NCBI RefSeq assembly: GCF_018500185.1
Contig: NZ_JAHBGI010000004.1
Location: 288,328 to 352,327, forward strand
Source of the DNA: Litoribacter ruber
Lineage (GTDB): Bacteria; Bacteroidota; Bacteroidia; Cytophagales; Cyclobacteriaceae
Length of the DNA: 64,000 nucleotides
Direction of reading: 5' to 3'
In this document: positions 41,182-50,538 of the stretch, piece by piece
How positions within the stretch are numbered: position 1 is the stretch's first letter
Layout: every line of letters begins with the position of its first letter
Notes under the pieces: generated by a model
What the model saw: the letters and a program-made list of their open reading frames with translations, nothing else
What the model was told of the DNA's origin: nothing
Databases searched by the model: none
Position numbers and translations under genes: made by a program

Positions 41182-42571
41182 TTCCTCCGCCACTGCGGGA
41201 TGCTCCTCCGCCGACGCTACCGCCGCCTCTGGAACCCCCGACACTACCACCGCCTCTAGAAGGGGAGTAGGATGGGCTTGATGACCTATTCGATGGACTG
41301 TAAGTACTTCTAGAAGGTTGGGCGCCTCTGTTATAAGATGGCGACGCACTTCTGGAAGGCGCTGTTCTGTAAGATGGCGAACCACCTCTGTTGTAGGACG
41401 GAGAGGAAGTTGTGCCTCTGCTTGGCGCTACAGTTCTATTAGATGGTGTGGCACCTCTTGTTGGAGCCATTCTACCGGTATTGCTAGGAGCTGTATAAGC
41501 GCTTCTGCTTGTTGGGCTGCCAGCTCTGTTCATGGCAGGAGAGTTAGCCGCTCTTCTGCTTGGAGAAGCTGATGCTGCAGGAGCGGTTCTGCTTCTAGCG
41601 CTATATAATTCATTTTGAGATCTACTGAAATCGTTGGTTCTAGCTGCTCTGGTAGATGGAGTGGAAGTTCTGCTTACAGCATCTCTTCTGGCAGCAGCTC
41701 TTGATGCCTGTGGAGAAGCAGCGGTAGCTCTAGTAGAAGGTGTTGCTACTCCAGCACCTCTGGTAGGTCTTGCACCTCTTACGGCTTGTCTGGAAGCGAA
41801 TTCACCGCCTGGCACTACGAAGATTGGTCGGCCCCAGCCGCCCATTCCCCAGCCTCCCCAGCCCATCATGGGTCTCATGCCCCATGGGCCCCAGAAAGGA
41901 TCGTAGAAACCACCCATGCCCCAGCCCATTCCCATGCCGAAACGTGGTCCCATCATCCAAGGACTGCCAAAACCAAGGGCAAATCTGGATCCCATGCCGA
42001 ATCCCATGCCCATGCCAAATCCCATTCCGAAACCTGGTCTGAAGCCCATTGGCCCCATACCCATCATCCAAGGATCATACATGCCCATCATCATCGGATT
42101 CATCATCCAAGGATCCATCCACGGGTTCATCATACCCATTCCCATGCCCATGCCGCCCATCATCCATGGGTTCATCATGCCACGGTTCATCATAGGGGTA
42201 GTGCCTCCTCCGTAGAAATTGTTATATACATTGATGTCGCCTTCGCCTTCAGCAGCTTGTCCAGACTCGTCGAAATATACAGATCCTTCTTCTTCAGGGT
42301 CCTGACGTTGATAGCGCGCTAAGTATTCTGGATTCACATTCTTGGCAGAAAAGTTTTCCTGCGCCAAATTTTCCGGGTTTGCTTGACGGATTTCCCGGAA
42401 GTTGTCCGCTCTATTGCCGGCTACGGCAAACTCAGTGGCCACTGCTGCATCGGAAGCCATGAAATACAGGTCATCCGACTCGCCGGACATACTCGTGTAT
42501 CCCGGACTACAAGAGGCCAGCCCAAGTGCTGCTATCACTCCAAGGTACCGAACTGAAATTAGGTTTTTCAT
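41168..42571 (-). CDS. Met/Gly/Trp-rich low-complexity lipoprotein
   Basis: A 467-residue lipoprotein of unknown function. MKNLISVRYLGVIAALGLASC is a lipoprotein signal (Cys21). A mixed, acidic region (22-120) is followed by a block (about 125-250) of Met, Gly, Pro, Trp and Phe, with motifs such as MNPWMMGG, MDPWMMNP and GMGFGMGMG. The last 200 residues are Ser/Arg/Pro/Ala-rich imperfect repeats (SPSYNRGG, SPSYRTAPSRSA, SPSYNRGA) ending in Gly-Ser-Arg. Low-complexity proteins of this kind have been mislabelled vitellogenin-like. Met-rich periplasmic proteins can bind Cu(I) or act as oxidant sinks, but nothing proves it here. The frame is certain: it is open throughout with signal, terminator and stop in place. 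Confidence 0.8.
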   Translation of the reverse strand: MKNLISVRYLGVIAALGLASCSPGYTSMSGESDDLYFMASDAAVATEFAVAGNRADNFREIRQANPENLAQENFSAKNVNPEYLARYQRQDPEEEGSVYFDESGQAAEGEGDINVYNNFYGGGTTPMMNRGMMNPWMMGGMGMGMGMMNPWMDPWMMNPMMMGMYDPWMMGMGPMGFRPGFGMGFGMGMGFGMGSRFALGFGSPWMMGPRFGMGMGWGMGGFYDPFWGPWGMRPMMGWGGWGMGGWGRPIFVVPGGEFASRQAVRGARPTRGAGVATPSTRATAASPQASRAAARRDAVSRTSTPSTRAARTNDFSRSQNELYSARSRTAPAASASPSRRAANSPAMNRAGSPTSRSAYTAPSNTGRMAPTRGATPSNRTVAPSRGTTSSPSYNRGGSPSYRTAPSRSASPSYNRGAQPSRSTYSPSNRSSSPSYSPSRGGGSVGGSRGGGSVGGGASRSGGGRGGR

Positions 42572-42640
42572 AAGGATCTGGTTTTAATGCTATTAACACT
42601 ATATACGTGTTGAGGTCAAGAGGGTTATAAATTTTTGATT

Positions 42641-42648
42641 TATATTTG
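42641..42648 (+). promoter_or_regulatory. -7 box upstream of proS
   Basis: TATATTTG, 57 bases before the proS ATG; no good -33 partner. Confidence 0.35.
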
Positions 42649-42705
42649 CCCTCGTAAACCGAGTAACGAATATAAAGAGTTTTTACAAACTAACAAATAA
42701 AAATA

Positions 42706-44187
42706 ATGAGCAAAGGCCTTCCAAAAAGAAGTGAAGATTATTCATTGTGGTACAACGAGTTGGTCAAAAGGGCTGATCTGGCTGAAAATTCGGCCGTGAG
42801 AGGCTGTATGGTCATCAAGCCTTACGGCTATTCCATCTGGGAAAAAATGCAGGCCCAACTGGACAAGATGTTTAAAGACACCGGTCACAGCAATGCCTAT
42901 TTTCCGCTTTTTATCCCCAAATCTTACTTGTCGAAGGAAGCTAGCCATGTGGAAGGTTTTGCCAAGGAATGTGCAGTAGTCACCCATTACCGATTGAAAA
43001 ACTCAGAGGATGGGAAAAGTGTTGTCGTCGATCCAGAGGCCAAGTTGGAGGAAGAGCTCATCGTGAGACCAACATCCGAAACTGTCATTTGGAGTACCTA
43101 TAAAAACTGGATCCAGTCTTACCGTGACCTGCCCCTTTTGGTCAACCAGTGGGCCAATGTGGTAAGATGGGAAATGAGAACCAGACTTTTCTTGAGAACC
43201 GCCGAGTTTCTGTGGCAGGAAGGCCATACTGCCCACGCTACCAAGCAGGAAGCCATAGAGGAAACCGAGCAGATGCTGGATGTTTACGCCGAATTTGCTG
43301 AAAAACATATGGCTATGCCGGTAGTAAAAGGGATAAAATCAGCCAATGAGCGTTTTGCTGGAGCCGAGGAGACTTATTGTATTGAAGCCATGATGCAGGA
43401 TGGCAAAGCGCTTCAGGCAGGCACTTCCCATTTCTTGGGGCAGAATTTTGCTAAAGCTTTTGACGTAAAATTTGCCACCAAGGAAGGTGGTTTGGATTAT
43501 GTTTGGGGGACTTCATGGGGTGTGAGCACCCGATTGATGGGAGCCCTGATCATGGCCCATTCTGATGACAACGGGTTGGTGTTGCCGCCAAAACTTGCCC
43601 CGATTCAGGTGGTTATCGTACCGATTTTCAGGAGCGAGGAAGAATTGGAAGCCATTTCTGTCAAGGCCAAAGAGATCATGAAAAAACTCCGCGCATTGGA
43701 GATTTCCGTGAAATTTGACAACCGCGACACCCATAAGCCAGGCTTCAAGTTTGCTGAATACGAACTTAAAGGGGTTCCCCTGAGAATCGCCTTGGGGCCA
43801 AGAGATTTGGCCAACAATACCGTGGAACTTGCCAGAAGGGATACTTTGAGCAAAGAAAGTGTGAATCTAAATGAGGTTGAAATCGACCAAAAGATCAAAG
43901 GTCTGTTGGAAGAGATTCAGGAGAACATTTATAAAAAGGCGTTCGATTTTAGAACTGAAAAGACTACCGAGGTAAATTCGTGGGAGGAGTTTCAGGATGT
44001 ACTGGAAAATAAAGGTGGATTTGTATCTGCCCATTGGGATGGTACTTCCGAAACGGAAGAGAAAATCAAAGAACTGACCAAGGCTACCATCCGATGCATA
44101 CCTTTGGACCAGAAAAAAGAAGAAGGCAAATGCGTGCTGACGGGGAATGTTTCCCAAGGCCGGGTTTTATTTGCCAAGGCATATTGA
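42706..44187 (+). CDS. proS: Prolyl-tRNA synthetase (archaeal/eukaryotic-like type)
   Basis: A 493-residue class II synthetase. [20 protein letters not shown] starts the short form without the bacterial editing insertion; [11 protein letters not shown] and [20 protein letters not shown] are motif 2, [14 protein letters not shown] is motif 3 and [20 protein letters not shown] the anticodon-binding region. The C-terminus ends RVLFAKAY. Bacteroidota commonly carry this archaeal-type ProRS. Ends at a strong terminator. Confidence 0.97.
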   Translation: MSKGLPKRSEDYSLWYNELVKRADLAENSAVRGCMVIKPYGYSIWEKMQAQLDKMFKDTGHSNAYFPLFIPKSYLSKEASHVEGFAKECAVVTHYRLKNSEDGKSVVVDPEAKLEEELIVRPTSETVIWSTYKNWIQSYRDLPLLVNQWANVVRWEMRTRLFLRTAEFLWQEGHTAHATKQEAIEETEQMLDVYAEFAEKHMAMPVVKGIKSANERFAGAEETYCIEAMMQDGKALQAGTSHFLGQNFAKAFDVKFATKEGGLDYVWGTSWGVSTRLMGALIMAHSDDNGLVLPPKLAPIQVVIVPIFRSEEELEAISVKAKEIMKKLRALEISVKFDNRDTHKPGFKFAEYELKGVPLRIALGPRDLANNTVELARRDTLSKESVNLNEVEIDQKIKGLLEEIQENIYKKAFDFRTEKTTEVNSWEEFQDVLENKGGFVSAHWDGTSETEEKIKELTKATIRCIPLDQKKEEGKCVLTGNVSQGRVLFAKAY

Positions 44188-44205
44188 TAGATTAGGCCCT
44201 ATATT

Positions 44206-44247
44206 GAAAAGCGCGGTAGGATACTTTTTCCGCGCTTTTCTTTTTTT
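44206..44247 (+). terminator. Terminator after proS
   Basis: Perfect 11-bp stem GAAAAGCGCGG/CCGCGCTTTTC followed by seven T. Confidence 0.9.
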
Positions 44248-44363
44248 GCACCCTTCCTGCCCTTTTTTTTCCCTTTGTGCCCATTGTGTCCTATTTTCCT
44301 CCGCAAAGAGGGTAACTCAGCGAAACTCCTTTTGAACTCCGCGTCACTCTTTGTCCCATTTGT

Positions 44364-44408
44364 CATCGTAATCGGACATCGGATACCCCACATCGGACAC
44401 TCGACATC
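44364..44408. repeat. CGGACATC-type short repeat (copy 2)
   Basis: CATCGTAATCGGACATCGGA, then TACCCCACATCGGACACTCGACATC: several GGACATCGG-like words in tandem, related to the segment at 34707-34735. Probably a dispersed intergenic repeat of this genome. Confidence 0.5.
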
Positions 44409-44502
44409 ATTTATCCTCACATTATTTTCCTCTCTAACACCTCCAATGCTTTAAATACTGGGAAAAAAGCTCTATTTTCAGCATGTAATTGTCGGAAATC
44501 AC

Positions 44503-44964
44503 ATGACTTGGTTAATTTTAGTAACCTTATTGAGTGTGGGATTGATCCTTGTACTCACAGAAATTATTTTCGTGCCCGGCACCACCGTGGTAGGGGTGCT
44601 GGGGGTGGTTTTTACCGCTGCTGGAGTAATTTACTCATTTGCCACACTTGGTCCTGAATCCGGATACTGGGTGTTAGGAGTGGCCTTATTGGCAAATCTG
44701 ATCGTCCTGGTATTGGGGCTTCGCTCTGGAGTGTGGAAAAAATTTGCCCTAACTTCGTCCATTACCAGCAGAAGCTTCGACGACAGGCTGCTTGGACTTG
44801 AGGTGGGACAGGTTGGGAAGACCATTTCCGATATCAAACCTTATGGCAAAGCCGAATTTGGTGATAAAATTTATGAGGTAAAGTCTGAAACTGGGTTTAT
44901 CACGCCGAATACCAAAGTTGTAATCACAAAATTAGAAAGCAATCGAATTATTATTAAACAATAA
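44503..44964 (+). CDS. NfeD-family membrane protein
   Basis: A 153-residue protein with an amphipathic start (MTWLILVTLLSVGLILVLTE), two further hydrophobic helices (about 27-50 and 55-75) and a C-terminal OB-fold (GQVGKTISDIKPYGKAEFGD, TPNTKVVITKLESNRIIIKQ), the NfeD layout without a protease domain. NfeD proteins partner with flotillins; the next gene, three bases away, is floA. Together they organise functional membrane microdomains. Confidence 0.92.
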   Translation: MTWLILVTLLSVGLILVLTEIIFVPGTTVVGVLGVVFTAAGVIYSFATLGPESGYWVLGVALLANLIVLVLGLRSGVWKKFALTSSITSRSFDDRLLGLEVGQVGKTISDIKPYGKAEFGDKIYEVKSETGFITPNTKVVITKLESNRIIIKQ

Positions 44965-44967
44965 ATT

Positions 44968-45975
44968 ATGGAAATAGACAATTCAATGTTCATTTTAATA
45001 TCGGCCTTTGCAGGTCTGATATTGATTTTTATCTTCTTATACTTTGTGCCGGTCAACCTGTGGATCACCGCCATTTTTTCCAATGTGAAAGTCGGTATAG
45101 GTGAGCTGATTGGGATGAGGATCAGAAAGGTGCCCCCAAGCATTATTGTTAACTCGCTGATTACGGCCACTAAAGCAGGTTTGGAGCTTACCACCAATGA
45201 TTTGGAAACACATTATCTTGCTGGAGGAAATGTTCCCAATGTGATTCGGGCATTGATTTCAGCCGATAAAGCGAATATTAGTATCACCTTCAAACAAGCT
45301 ACCGCCATCGATCTTGCGGGAAGAGATGTGTTTGAAGCGGTTCAAATTTCGGTAAATCCCAAAGTTATCAATACCCCAAATGTGGCAGCAGTTGCCGCCG
45401 ATGGTATCCAGCTGATCGCTAAAGCAAGGGTGACCGTAAGAGCAAACATCGCCCAATTGGTCGGGGGAGCCGGTGAGGAAACCATCCTTGCAAGAGTAGG
45501 GGAAGGTATTGTAACCTCTATCGGTTCGGCCCACAACCATAAGAGTGTACTTGAAAACCCAGACAAAATCTCTAAACTGGTTCTTGAAAGAGGCCTGGAT
45601 GCAGGTACGGCATTTGAAATTCTTTCAATTGATATTGCAGACATTGATGTGGGTACCAACATCGGAGCCAAGCTTCAGATCGATCAGGCCTCTGCCGACT
45701 TGAAAGTGGCCGAAGCTAGAGCTGAGGAAAGAAGAGCTATGGCCGTGGCCTTGGAGCAGGAAATGAAAGCCAAAAACGTGGAAATGAGAGCTAAGGTGAC
45801 AGAAGCTGAAGCCGAAGTCCCAAGAGCAATTTCCGAAGCCTTCAGAAACGGGCAGCTGGGGATTATGGACTATTACAAAATGGAAAACATTAAGTCCGAT
45901 ACATCCATGAGAGACTCCATTGCGGGATCGGATACCGGAAAGGACAGTTCGAAATCAAAAGGCGATAAGAAATAA
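44968..45975 (+). CDS. floA: Flotillin-like protein FloA
   Basis: A 335-residue flotillin/UPF0365 protein: an N-terminal membrane hairpin ([19 protein letters not shown]), an SPFH/PHB domain ([58 protein letters not shown]) and a coiled-coil Glu/Ala-rich region ([20 protein letters not shown]) and a charged tail. It oligomerises at the inner membrane and affects lateral organisation of signalling and secretion proteins. Co-transcribed with nfeD. Confidence 0.95.
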   Translation: MEIDNSMFILISAFAGLILIFIFLYFVPVNLWITAIFSNVKVGIGELIGMRIRKVPPSIIVNSLITATKAGLELTTNDLETHYLAGGNVPNVIRALISADKANISITFKQATAIDLAGRDVFEAVQISVNPKVINTPNVAAVAADGIQLIAKARVTVRANIAQLVGGAGEETILARVGEGIVTSIGSAHNHKSVLENPDKISKLVLERGLDAGTAFEILSIDIADIDVGTNIGAKLQIDQASADLKVAEARAEERRAMAVALEQEMKAKNVEMRAKVTEAEAEVPRAISEAFRNGQLGIMDYYKMENIKSDTSMRDSIAGSDTGKDSSKSKGDKK

Positions 45976-45990
45976 TTTCACCAACGAGAT

Positions 45991-46016
45991 AAAAAAGGGA
46001 GCTTTAAGCTCCCTTT
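45991..46016. terminator. Bidirectional terminator after floA / WG-repeat gene
   Basis: AAAAAAGGGAGCTT pairs with AAGCTCCCTTTTT. The TAA of the convergent WG-repeat gene (46004-46006) overlaps the hairpin centre. Confidence 0.8.
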
Positions 46017-47578
46017 TTCTTTTTCTTCTTGCTGTCTTCCGCAATCTCCACTACTGGTGGGATGTATTCGTCTTCAGCCAAAATCAACTCGTTTGAACGG
46101 TCGTAGATGATATTCTTATAATAGATTGGCAAGCTATACTCTCCAGACTCTCTCATCAACCCATATTTGTTGCCTCTTCTCACCAAAATATGGTCGTAGT
46201 TTTCACGTCTGATCTCATCAAATTTAGGGATTGAAATTTCACTCCCCATGGCATTCACCAACCCGAACATTTCCTCGTCCTCGGTGAGGTAATAATTATC
46301 GTCTGTCAAGGAGATTCTCCTGTAATAGTTGCTCAAAAGCTCCTTTCCGTCCTTATCAATCAGATTTGCCTTTCCGTTTTTCTTGACAATGGCAATTCCT
46401 CTGTAAAATTCGCCTACTTCCTCAAACTGTGGCTGGATGGCGATGCGGTCGTTTTTGTCCAAGTATCCCCAGCGGTTATCGATTTTAATCGGCGCCAAGC
46501 CTTCTGAGTATTTTCCCACACTGTCATAGCGGTTTGCAATTCTCAGCTTTCCGGCTTTATCGACAAAACCGTATTTTCCATCAATTAGGGCAGCGTAAAG
46601 ACCTTCGTTTCCAGGCAAGATTTTGGCAATGTTTTCCGAAGGAGCCACATCCCATTTGCCCTGGGCATTCAGTAATCCTACCTTATGGTCTCTGAAATAT
46701 ACGTTATAATGGTTTTTATCCATCCTCCGCACAGAGTCCATTCCTACTATGTCCAACAGGATGCCGTCATTCTTCATGACTCTGCGAAGTTTTCCGTGTA
46801 TATATTCCAGCATCACGTCATTTTCGATGGCTATTTTATGGTAGCTGGTATATTTGATGTCTGCTTTCTGTTCGGTCGCCTTGATCAACATGTATTGGTT
46901 GGCATCATATCCGAAGTAATAATCTCCTTCCACATGGTTTAGCCTGTCGATAACAGGATCAAGGATGTAATCACCTTCTCGGTTGATCAATCCCAAGCCG
47001 GTGCCCTCTTGGGCAAGGATGGTTTTGTCATTGACCACCTCAAGTTTTTGGTAAATCTTGTTGGGGTTGCTGCTAAGAGGTAGGAAATATCCTTGCGGAG
47101 TCTTGGCTATGATTTGCCCATTGTCGGCAAAAAAGGCATCTTCAAATGCGCCAAGCGTTTTGACCTTTTTCTCCCCCCTGTCATAATAGTAATAGGCATT
47201 CCCCTTCTTGGCCAAAAGCTGGCTATAATAGGTTTGCACATCATCAAAATCAGGCGTCAATATTTCCTCACCGTATTCATGGAAAACACCATATTTATCT
47301 CCTTCGGAAACAATTATCCAAGGCTCCAGAAACTGATATATTTTGTTGCCCTTAAGCGTATAAAACGGCTTGTATTGGGGGTTGAGGAGTTGCAGTTTTT
47401 GATCTACAATGCTTACCCTTACCGACTCGCTTAAAAGTTTGATGTTGTCGTTCTCGATTTTCCTGGTCATGTTGAGGTTGTGGTCATAGACCTCCCAGGT
47501 TTGCGCCATTGAAACTGACTGTATTCCCAAAATAAATCCAGCCACCATGGCCCCCCTCTTGCAAACTTCTACTAACAT
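46004..47578 (-). CDS. WG-repeat protein, exported
   Basis: A 524-residue protein with a signal peptide (KRGAMVAGFILGIQSVSMAQ). The body is built of degenerate WG repeats: DNRWGYLDKNDRIAIQPQFE, GKYGFVDKAGKLRIANRYDS, NKYGLMRESGEYSLPIYYKN and VGLLNAQGKWDV are four of about ten. The C-terminus is a Lys run (KKKKKKGA). WG repeats form beta-hairpin propeller-like surfaces of unknown function. Its stop is inside the terminator shared with floA. Confidence 0.88.
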   Translation of the reverse strand: MLVEVCKRGAMVAGFILGIQSVSMAQTWEVYDHNLNMTRKIENDNIKLLSESVRVSIVDQKLQLLNPQYKPFYTLKGNKIYQFLEPWIIVSEGDKYGVFHEYGEEILTPDFDDVQTYYSQLLAKKGNAYYYYDRGEKKVKTLGAFEDAFFADNGQIIAKTPQGYFLPLSSNPNKIYQKLEVVNDKTILAQEGTGLGLINREGDYILDPVIDRLNHVEGDYYFGYDANQYMLIKATEQKADIKYTSYHKIAIENDVMLEYIHGKLRRVMKNDGILLDIVGMDSVRRMDKNHYNVYFRDHKVGLLNAQGKWDVAPSENIAKILPGNEGLYAALIDGKYGFVDKAGKLRIANRYDSVGKYSEGLAPIKIDNRWGYLDKNDRIAIQPQFEEVGEFYRGIAIVKKNGKANLIDKDGKELLSNYYRRISLTDDNYYLTEDEEMFGLVNAMGSEISIPKFDEIRRENYDHILVRRGNKYGLMRESGEYSLPIYYKNIIYDRSNELILAEDEYIPPVVEIAEDSKKKKKKGA

Positions 47579-47759
47579 TTAGGTTGTTTTAAAATTCAAT
47601 AGTAAAATAACAGTTTTCGGCGTGTATTTCAAAAGGTTAACGACCAATAACTGTGAAATTTTGTTAAGTAAAAATTAAAATTTTTTGGCTTTAATTGGAG
47701 GGCTTGAAAATTTGCTATTTGTTATGGGAATGTAAACAAAAAGTACTAATGTAATGGCA

Positions 47760-47790
47760 TAAAAAAAGCCATTCGATTTGTCGAAAGGCT
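47760..47790 (-). terminator. Terminator after hemA
   Basis: AGCCTTTCGA/TCGAATGGCT (one mismatch) and a T-run of seven to eight on the minus strand, 19 bases past the hemA stop. Confidence 0.8.
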
Positions 47791-47808
47791 TGATTATTAA
47801 TGTTTTAA

Positions 47809-49077
47809 TTATTTCTTGGAAAATTCCTTATCCAGATCAAACAAATCAGATAGGATATCGATCATCTGATCGGCTTCCTCCCGTTGACATGCTGCCTTAA
47901 GCTGCACTACCGGGATCTTGATGATCTTTTGCATCATGCTTTTGGTAATTTTTTCAATGATCGCATACTCCTTTGGGTCGGCATTTTTAAGGTGCCTTTC
48001 GATCTCCTCTTTGCGAATCTGTTCCAAAGCATTTTTTAACTTATTGATGGTAGGTGATACCATCGCTTCCTTCTTCCAGCTGAAGAACTCAGTGATGCTT
48101 TCCTCAATGATAGCTTCCACCTGAGGTACAGAGGCAAGTCTTCTTTCCAAAGTCTCTGAAGCCTTGCTTCGGATATTGTCCACATTATAAAGCATGGCTC
48201 CAGGTACATCTTCCACGGAGGTCTCAATGCTTCTTGGGACAGAAAGGTCTACAAATAGTTTGTAGCTCTGAATGTCAAAAGTTTTGACCAGTTCTTTGGT
48301 GATAAAAGGTCTGGATCTGGTAATCGAAGAAACAATTACATCGGCCTCTTTCATGGCTTCAATGCAATTTTCAAAAGGAATCACTTCATATCCCAAGGAT
48401 GAAGCCAATGCCTCGGCTTTTTCATAAGTCCTGTTGGTGATGGTGACTTTTGCTTCAGGAACATGTACCATGTTTTTGGCCACATCTTCACCGATTTCCC
48501 CCACCCCGATCAGTAATACTCGTGGCTGGTAGGTGTTGGAGGTAAGTTCCTCTATCAATTCAACCGCAGCATAGGAAACCGATGCGGCGCCATCTCTGAA
48601 AGCGGTTTCCTGCACCACTCTTTTGTTGGTGAAGAAAATGGTGTGCATCAGTCTGTGAAGAAATGGCCCCGCCATGTCTAGGTCGGCAGCGGTTTGATAA
48701 GCACGCTTGATCTGGTTGGAGATCTGCATGTCACCCACTACCTGCGCTTCCAATCCCATTGAAACCTTGAAAAGATGCTGTATAGCTTCCCTGTCGTTGT
48801 TGAAGATGTTGAAATATTCAATGTAGGAAACCACATCTTCAAGACCTTTTTCCAGCCCGATCAATTTGATGATTTCGGTGCTTAGGTCTAGTTCGTGGGC
48901 ATAATAGACTTCCGTCCTGTTGCAGGTGGAAACGATGAGGGTATCCGTAAGGCTAAAAAAGTCCTTGAGTTTAACCAAAAGGGACTGAATGGAAGTGTCA
49001 TCTAAGGAGATTAACTCCCTGATTTCCACTGGTGCACTTTTGTAGGATAAACTTAAAGCTCTAAATTTATTTTGCAT
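47809..49077 (-). CDS. hemA: Glutamyl-tRNA reductase
   Basis: A 422-residue enzyme of the C5 tetrapyrrole pathway, reducing glutamyl-tRNA to glutamate-1-semialdehyde for hemL. The catalytic Cys52 lies in VSTCNRTEVYY. The NADPH domain has VLLIGVGEIGEDVAKNM and ITNRTYEKAEALA, and the C-terminal dimerisation helix begins around NKLKNALEQIRKEEIERHLK. It ends LFDLDKEFSKK. A single gene, distant from hemL. Confidence 0.96.
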   Translation of the reverse strand: MQNKFRALSLSYKSAPVEIRELISLDDTSIQSLLVKLKDFFSLTDTLIVSTCNRTEVYYAHELDLSTEIIKLIGLEKGLEDVVSYIEYFNIFNNDREAIQHLFKVSMGLEAQVVGDMQISNQIKRAYQTAADLDMAGPFLHRLMHTIFFTNKRVVQETAFRDGAASVSYAAVELIEELTSNTYQPRVLLIGVGEIGEDVAKNMVHVPEAKVTITNRTYEKAEALASSLGYEVIPFENCIEAMKEADVIVSSITRSRPFITKELVKTFDIQSYKLFVDLSVPRSIETSVEDVPGAMLYNVDNIRSKASETLERRLASVPQVEAIIEESITEFFSWKKEAMVSPTINKLKNALEQIRKEEIERHLKNADPKEYAIIEKITKSMMQKIIKIPVVQLKAACQREEADQMIDILSDLFDLDKEFSKK

Positions 49078-49100
49078 TACAGAATAAAGGTTTCACTTCA

Positions 49101-49108
49101 CAAATTTA
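49101..49108 (-). promoter_or_regulatory. -7 box of hemA
   Basis: CAAATTTA on the plus strand, that is TAAATTTG on the minus strand, 23 bases before the hemA ATG. No ideal -33 element. Confidence 0.4.
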
Positions 49109-49336
49109 AATCAGAAACTTAAGAGATGGAATATTTTGGACATTCTTATCTTAATTTGGAATCCGTCTAAATAACCTTTCAGACTGATTCTTCTGATTTC
49201 GGTTACAATAATCGTGATTTTTAGAAAATAATTCCAATTTTTTGTAACTTATTGGTCCTAAGTTTTTTCAAAATAAGACCATAATGTCTCTTATTGCTTA
49301 ACGGGGGGTTTCATTCAGGGTTTAATTTTTTTTGGA

Positions 49337-50032
49337 ATGTTCAAGCGTGTCAATTTCTATCTGCGGGTATATTTAGGATTCAGCAAGAGGGAGGCCAGGG
49401 GTTTTGCCTTGCTTATCCCTTTTTTAATTGGCTTTTATATTTCCCCCTTGATTTATCAGCGAATTGTCATGGGAAGAAGCCCCGATTTATATGGCTCCAT
49501 GTTGGAGGCAAAGCTGCCGCAAATATATCCGGATAGCTCATCTATAAAAACAAATGCATCCAGAGTGCAATTGACAGCTATTGCCGATAGCGTACCGGCA
49601 CAAAGGCAAAGGAAAGAGCTTGACTATAGCAACTTGAAACTGGATTTTGGCGAGGCAGATTCGGTGACACTTCAAATTGTGCCTGGCATAGGCAAAGTGA
49701 TGGCAAGTAGAATCATCAAATTCCGGGATGGCATGGGAGGGCTGTATTCAAAAGAGCAGCTATTTGATGTTTACGGGATGGAAGAAGGAGCTTATGAAAA
49801 GATCTGGGACTTTTTTGACTTCAAGCCGCAGAGAGTCAATAAGCTTCACATTAACTCCCTCTCGGTGGAGGATTTGGCCAAGCATCCCTATGTGAGTTTT
49901 GGACAGGCAAAGGTTATCGTGGCCTATCGGGATCAGCATGGAGGCTTTTCCGGTGGAGAGGATTTACTCAAGATCAAGATCCTCAACCCCAATTGGGTGG
50001 AGCGCCTGAAGCCTTATTTGGCCTTTGACTGA
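49337..50032 (+). CDS. Helix-hairpin-helix (ComEA-like) protein
   Basis: A 231-residue protein. Residues about 20-40 are a hydrophobic helix (GFALLIPFLIGFYISPLIY) after a basic stretch, so it is membrane-anchored with the body outside. The second half contains two helix-hairpin-helix motifs: VTLQIVPGIGKVMASRIIKF and LHINSLSVEDLAKHPYVSFG followed by QAKVIVAYR. Such ComEA-like proteins bind DNA in uptake systems; this one is not beside other com genes, so a DNA-binding periplasmic role is only possible. Confidence 0.85.
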   Translation: MFKRVNFYLRVYLGFSKREARGFALLIPFLIGFYISPLIYQRIVMGRSPDLYGSMLEAKLPQIYPDSSSIKTNASRVQLTAIADSVPAQRQRKELDYSNLKLDFGEADSVTLQIVPGIGKVMASRIIKFRDGMGGLYSKEQLFDVYGMEEGAYEKIWDFFDFKPQRVNKLHINSLSVEDLAKHPYVSFGQAKVIVAYRDQHGGFSGGEDLLKIKILNPNWVERLKPYLAFD

Positions 50033-50037
50033 GGGAT

Positions 50038-50508
50038 TTAGGTAAAATCAGGGAAATGCCGCAACTGCTTAAACTGCCCCAAATTGTCATCCCAGGCCAG
50101 GCAGATATGTTGAATTCCATTGCTGATGGAGAGATTTGGGGCGCCTATGATTTTGTTGTAAACGCTCACCTGCTCAACTGTCTTTTGGGTTAGCTTGATG
50201 TCGGGGGCTTTGCATTCCACCAATAGGAAAGGCTTACCATCCCTGTCCATGACCAGCACGTCAAACCTTTTCTGGAGGGTATTGTATTTCAATCCTTTTT
50301 CCAATGCAAAAAGGGACCGGGGGTATTTTTTGTGCTCTACCAAATATAAAATAATATGTTGCCTCACCCACTCTTCAGGCGTCAATACCAAATACTTCTT
50401 TCGAAGTGAATCAAAAATGCTTATTTTACCATCTATTTCATCCACCTGTACCTCTACTGGAGGAAGATTCAGTCTCGGCATGGAGTAGTTGACTTGGGGT
50501 TCCATCAT
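50038..50508 (-). CDS. Orphan type I restriction HsdR N-terminal-type nuclease domain
   Basis: A 156-residue protein equal to the HSDR_N domain alone. KYNTLQKRFDVLVMDRDGKP and LLVECKAP give the D...ExK core of a PD-(D/E)XK nuclease; VRQHIILYLVEHKKYPRSLF is the typical lead helix. There is no helicase, HsdM or HsdS nearby. Such solitary proteins are widespread in Bacteroidota and unlikely to be restriction enzymes. Two ATGs (50508, 50505) are adjacent. Divergent from the amidohydrolase gene with a 30-base gap. Confidence 0.85.
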   Translation of the reverse strand: MMEPQVNYSMPRLNLPPVEVQVDEIDGKISIFDSLRKKYLVLTPEEWVRQHIILYLVEHKKYPRSLFALEKGLKYNTLQKRFDVLVMDRDGKPFLLVECKAPDIKLTQKTVEQVSVYNKIIGAPNLSISNGIQHICLAWDDNLGQFKQLRHFPDFT

Positions 50509-50538
50509 CTTGCAAACTTAAAGAAACAATCTATATAT

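Larger units (their letters stand above)
44188..44502. other. Intergenic region with terminator and degenerate repeats
   Basis: Holds the proS terminator, a T/C-rich tract (44240-44300), a segment of the type CTCCGCAAAGAGG...ACTCAGCG (44299-44350) and the second GACATC-type repeat (44364-44408). No credible ORF on either strand. Confidence 0.6.

Noticed and set aside
41786..42322. 178-residue His/Pro-rich open frame on the plus strand
   Set aside because: It is antisense to the Met-rich lipoprotein gene, caused by the CAT/ATG-rich repeat (Met codons read as His on the other strand); it lacks a signal and promoter.
44199..44420. 73-residue basic frame after proS
   Set aside because: It is formed by the terminator, T/C-tract and repeat region; no credible protein.
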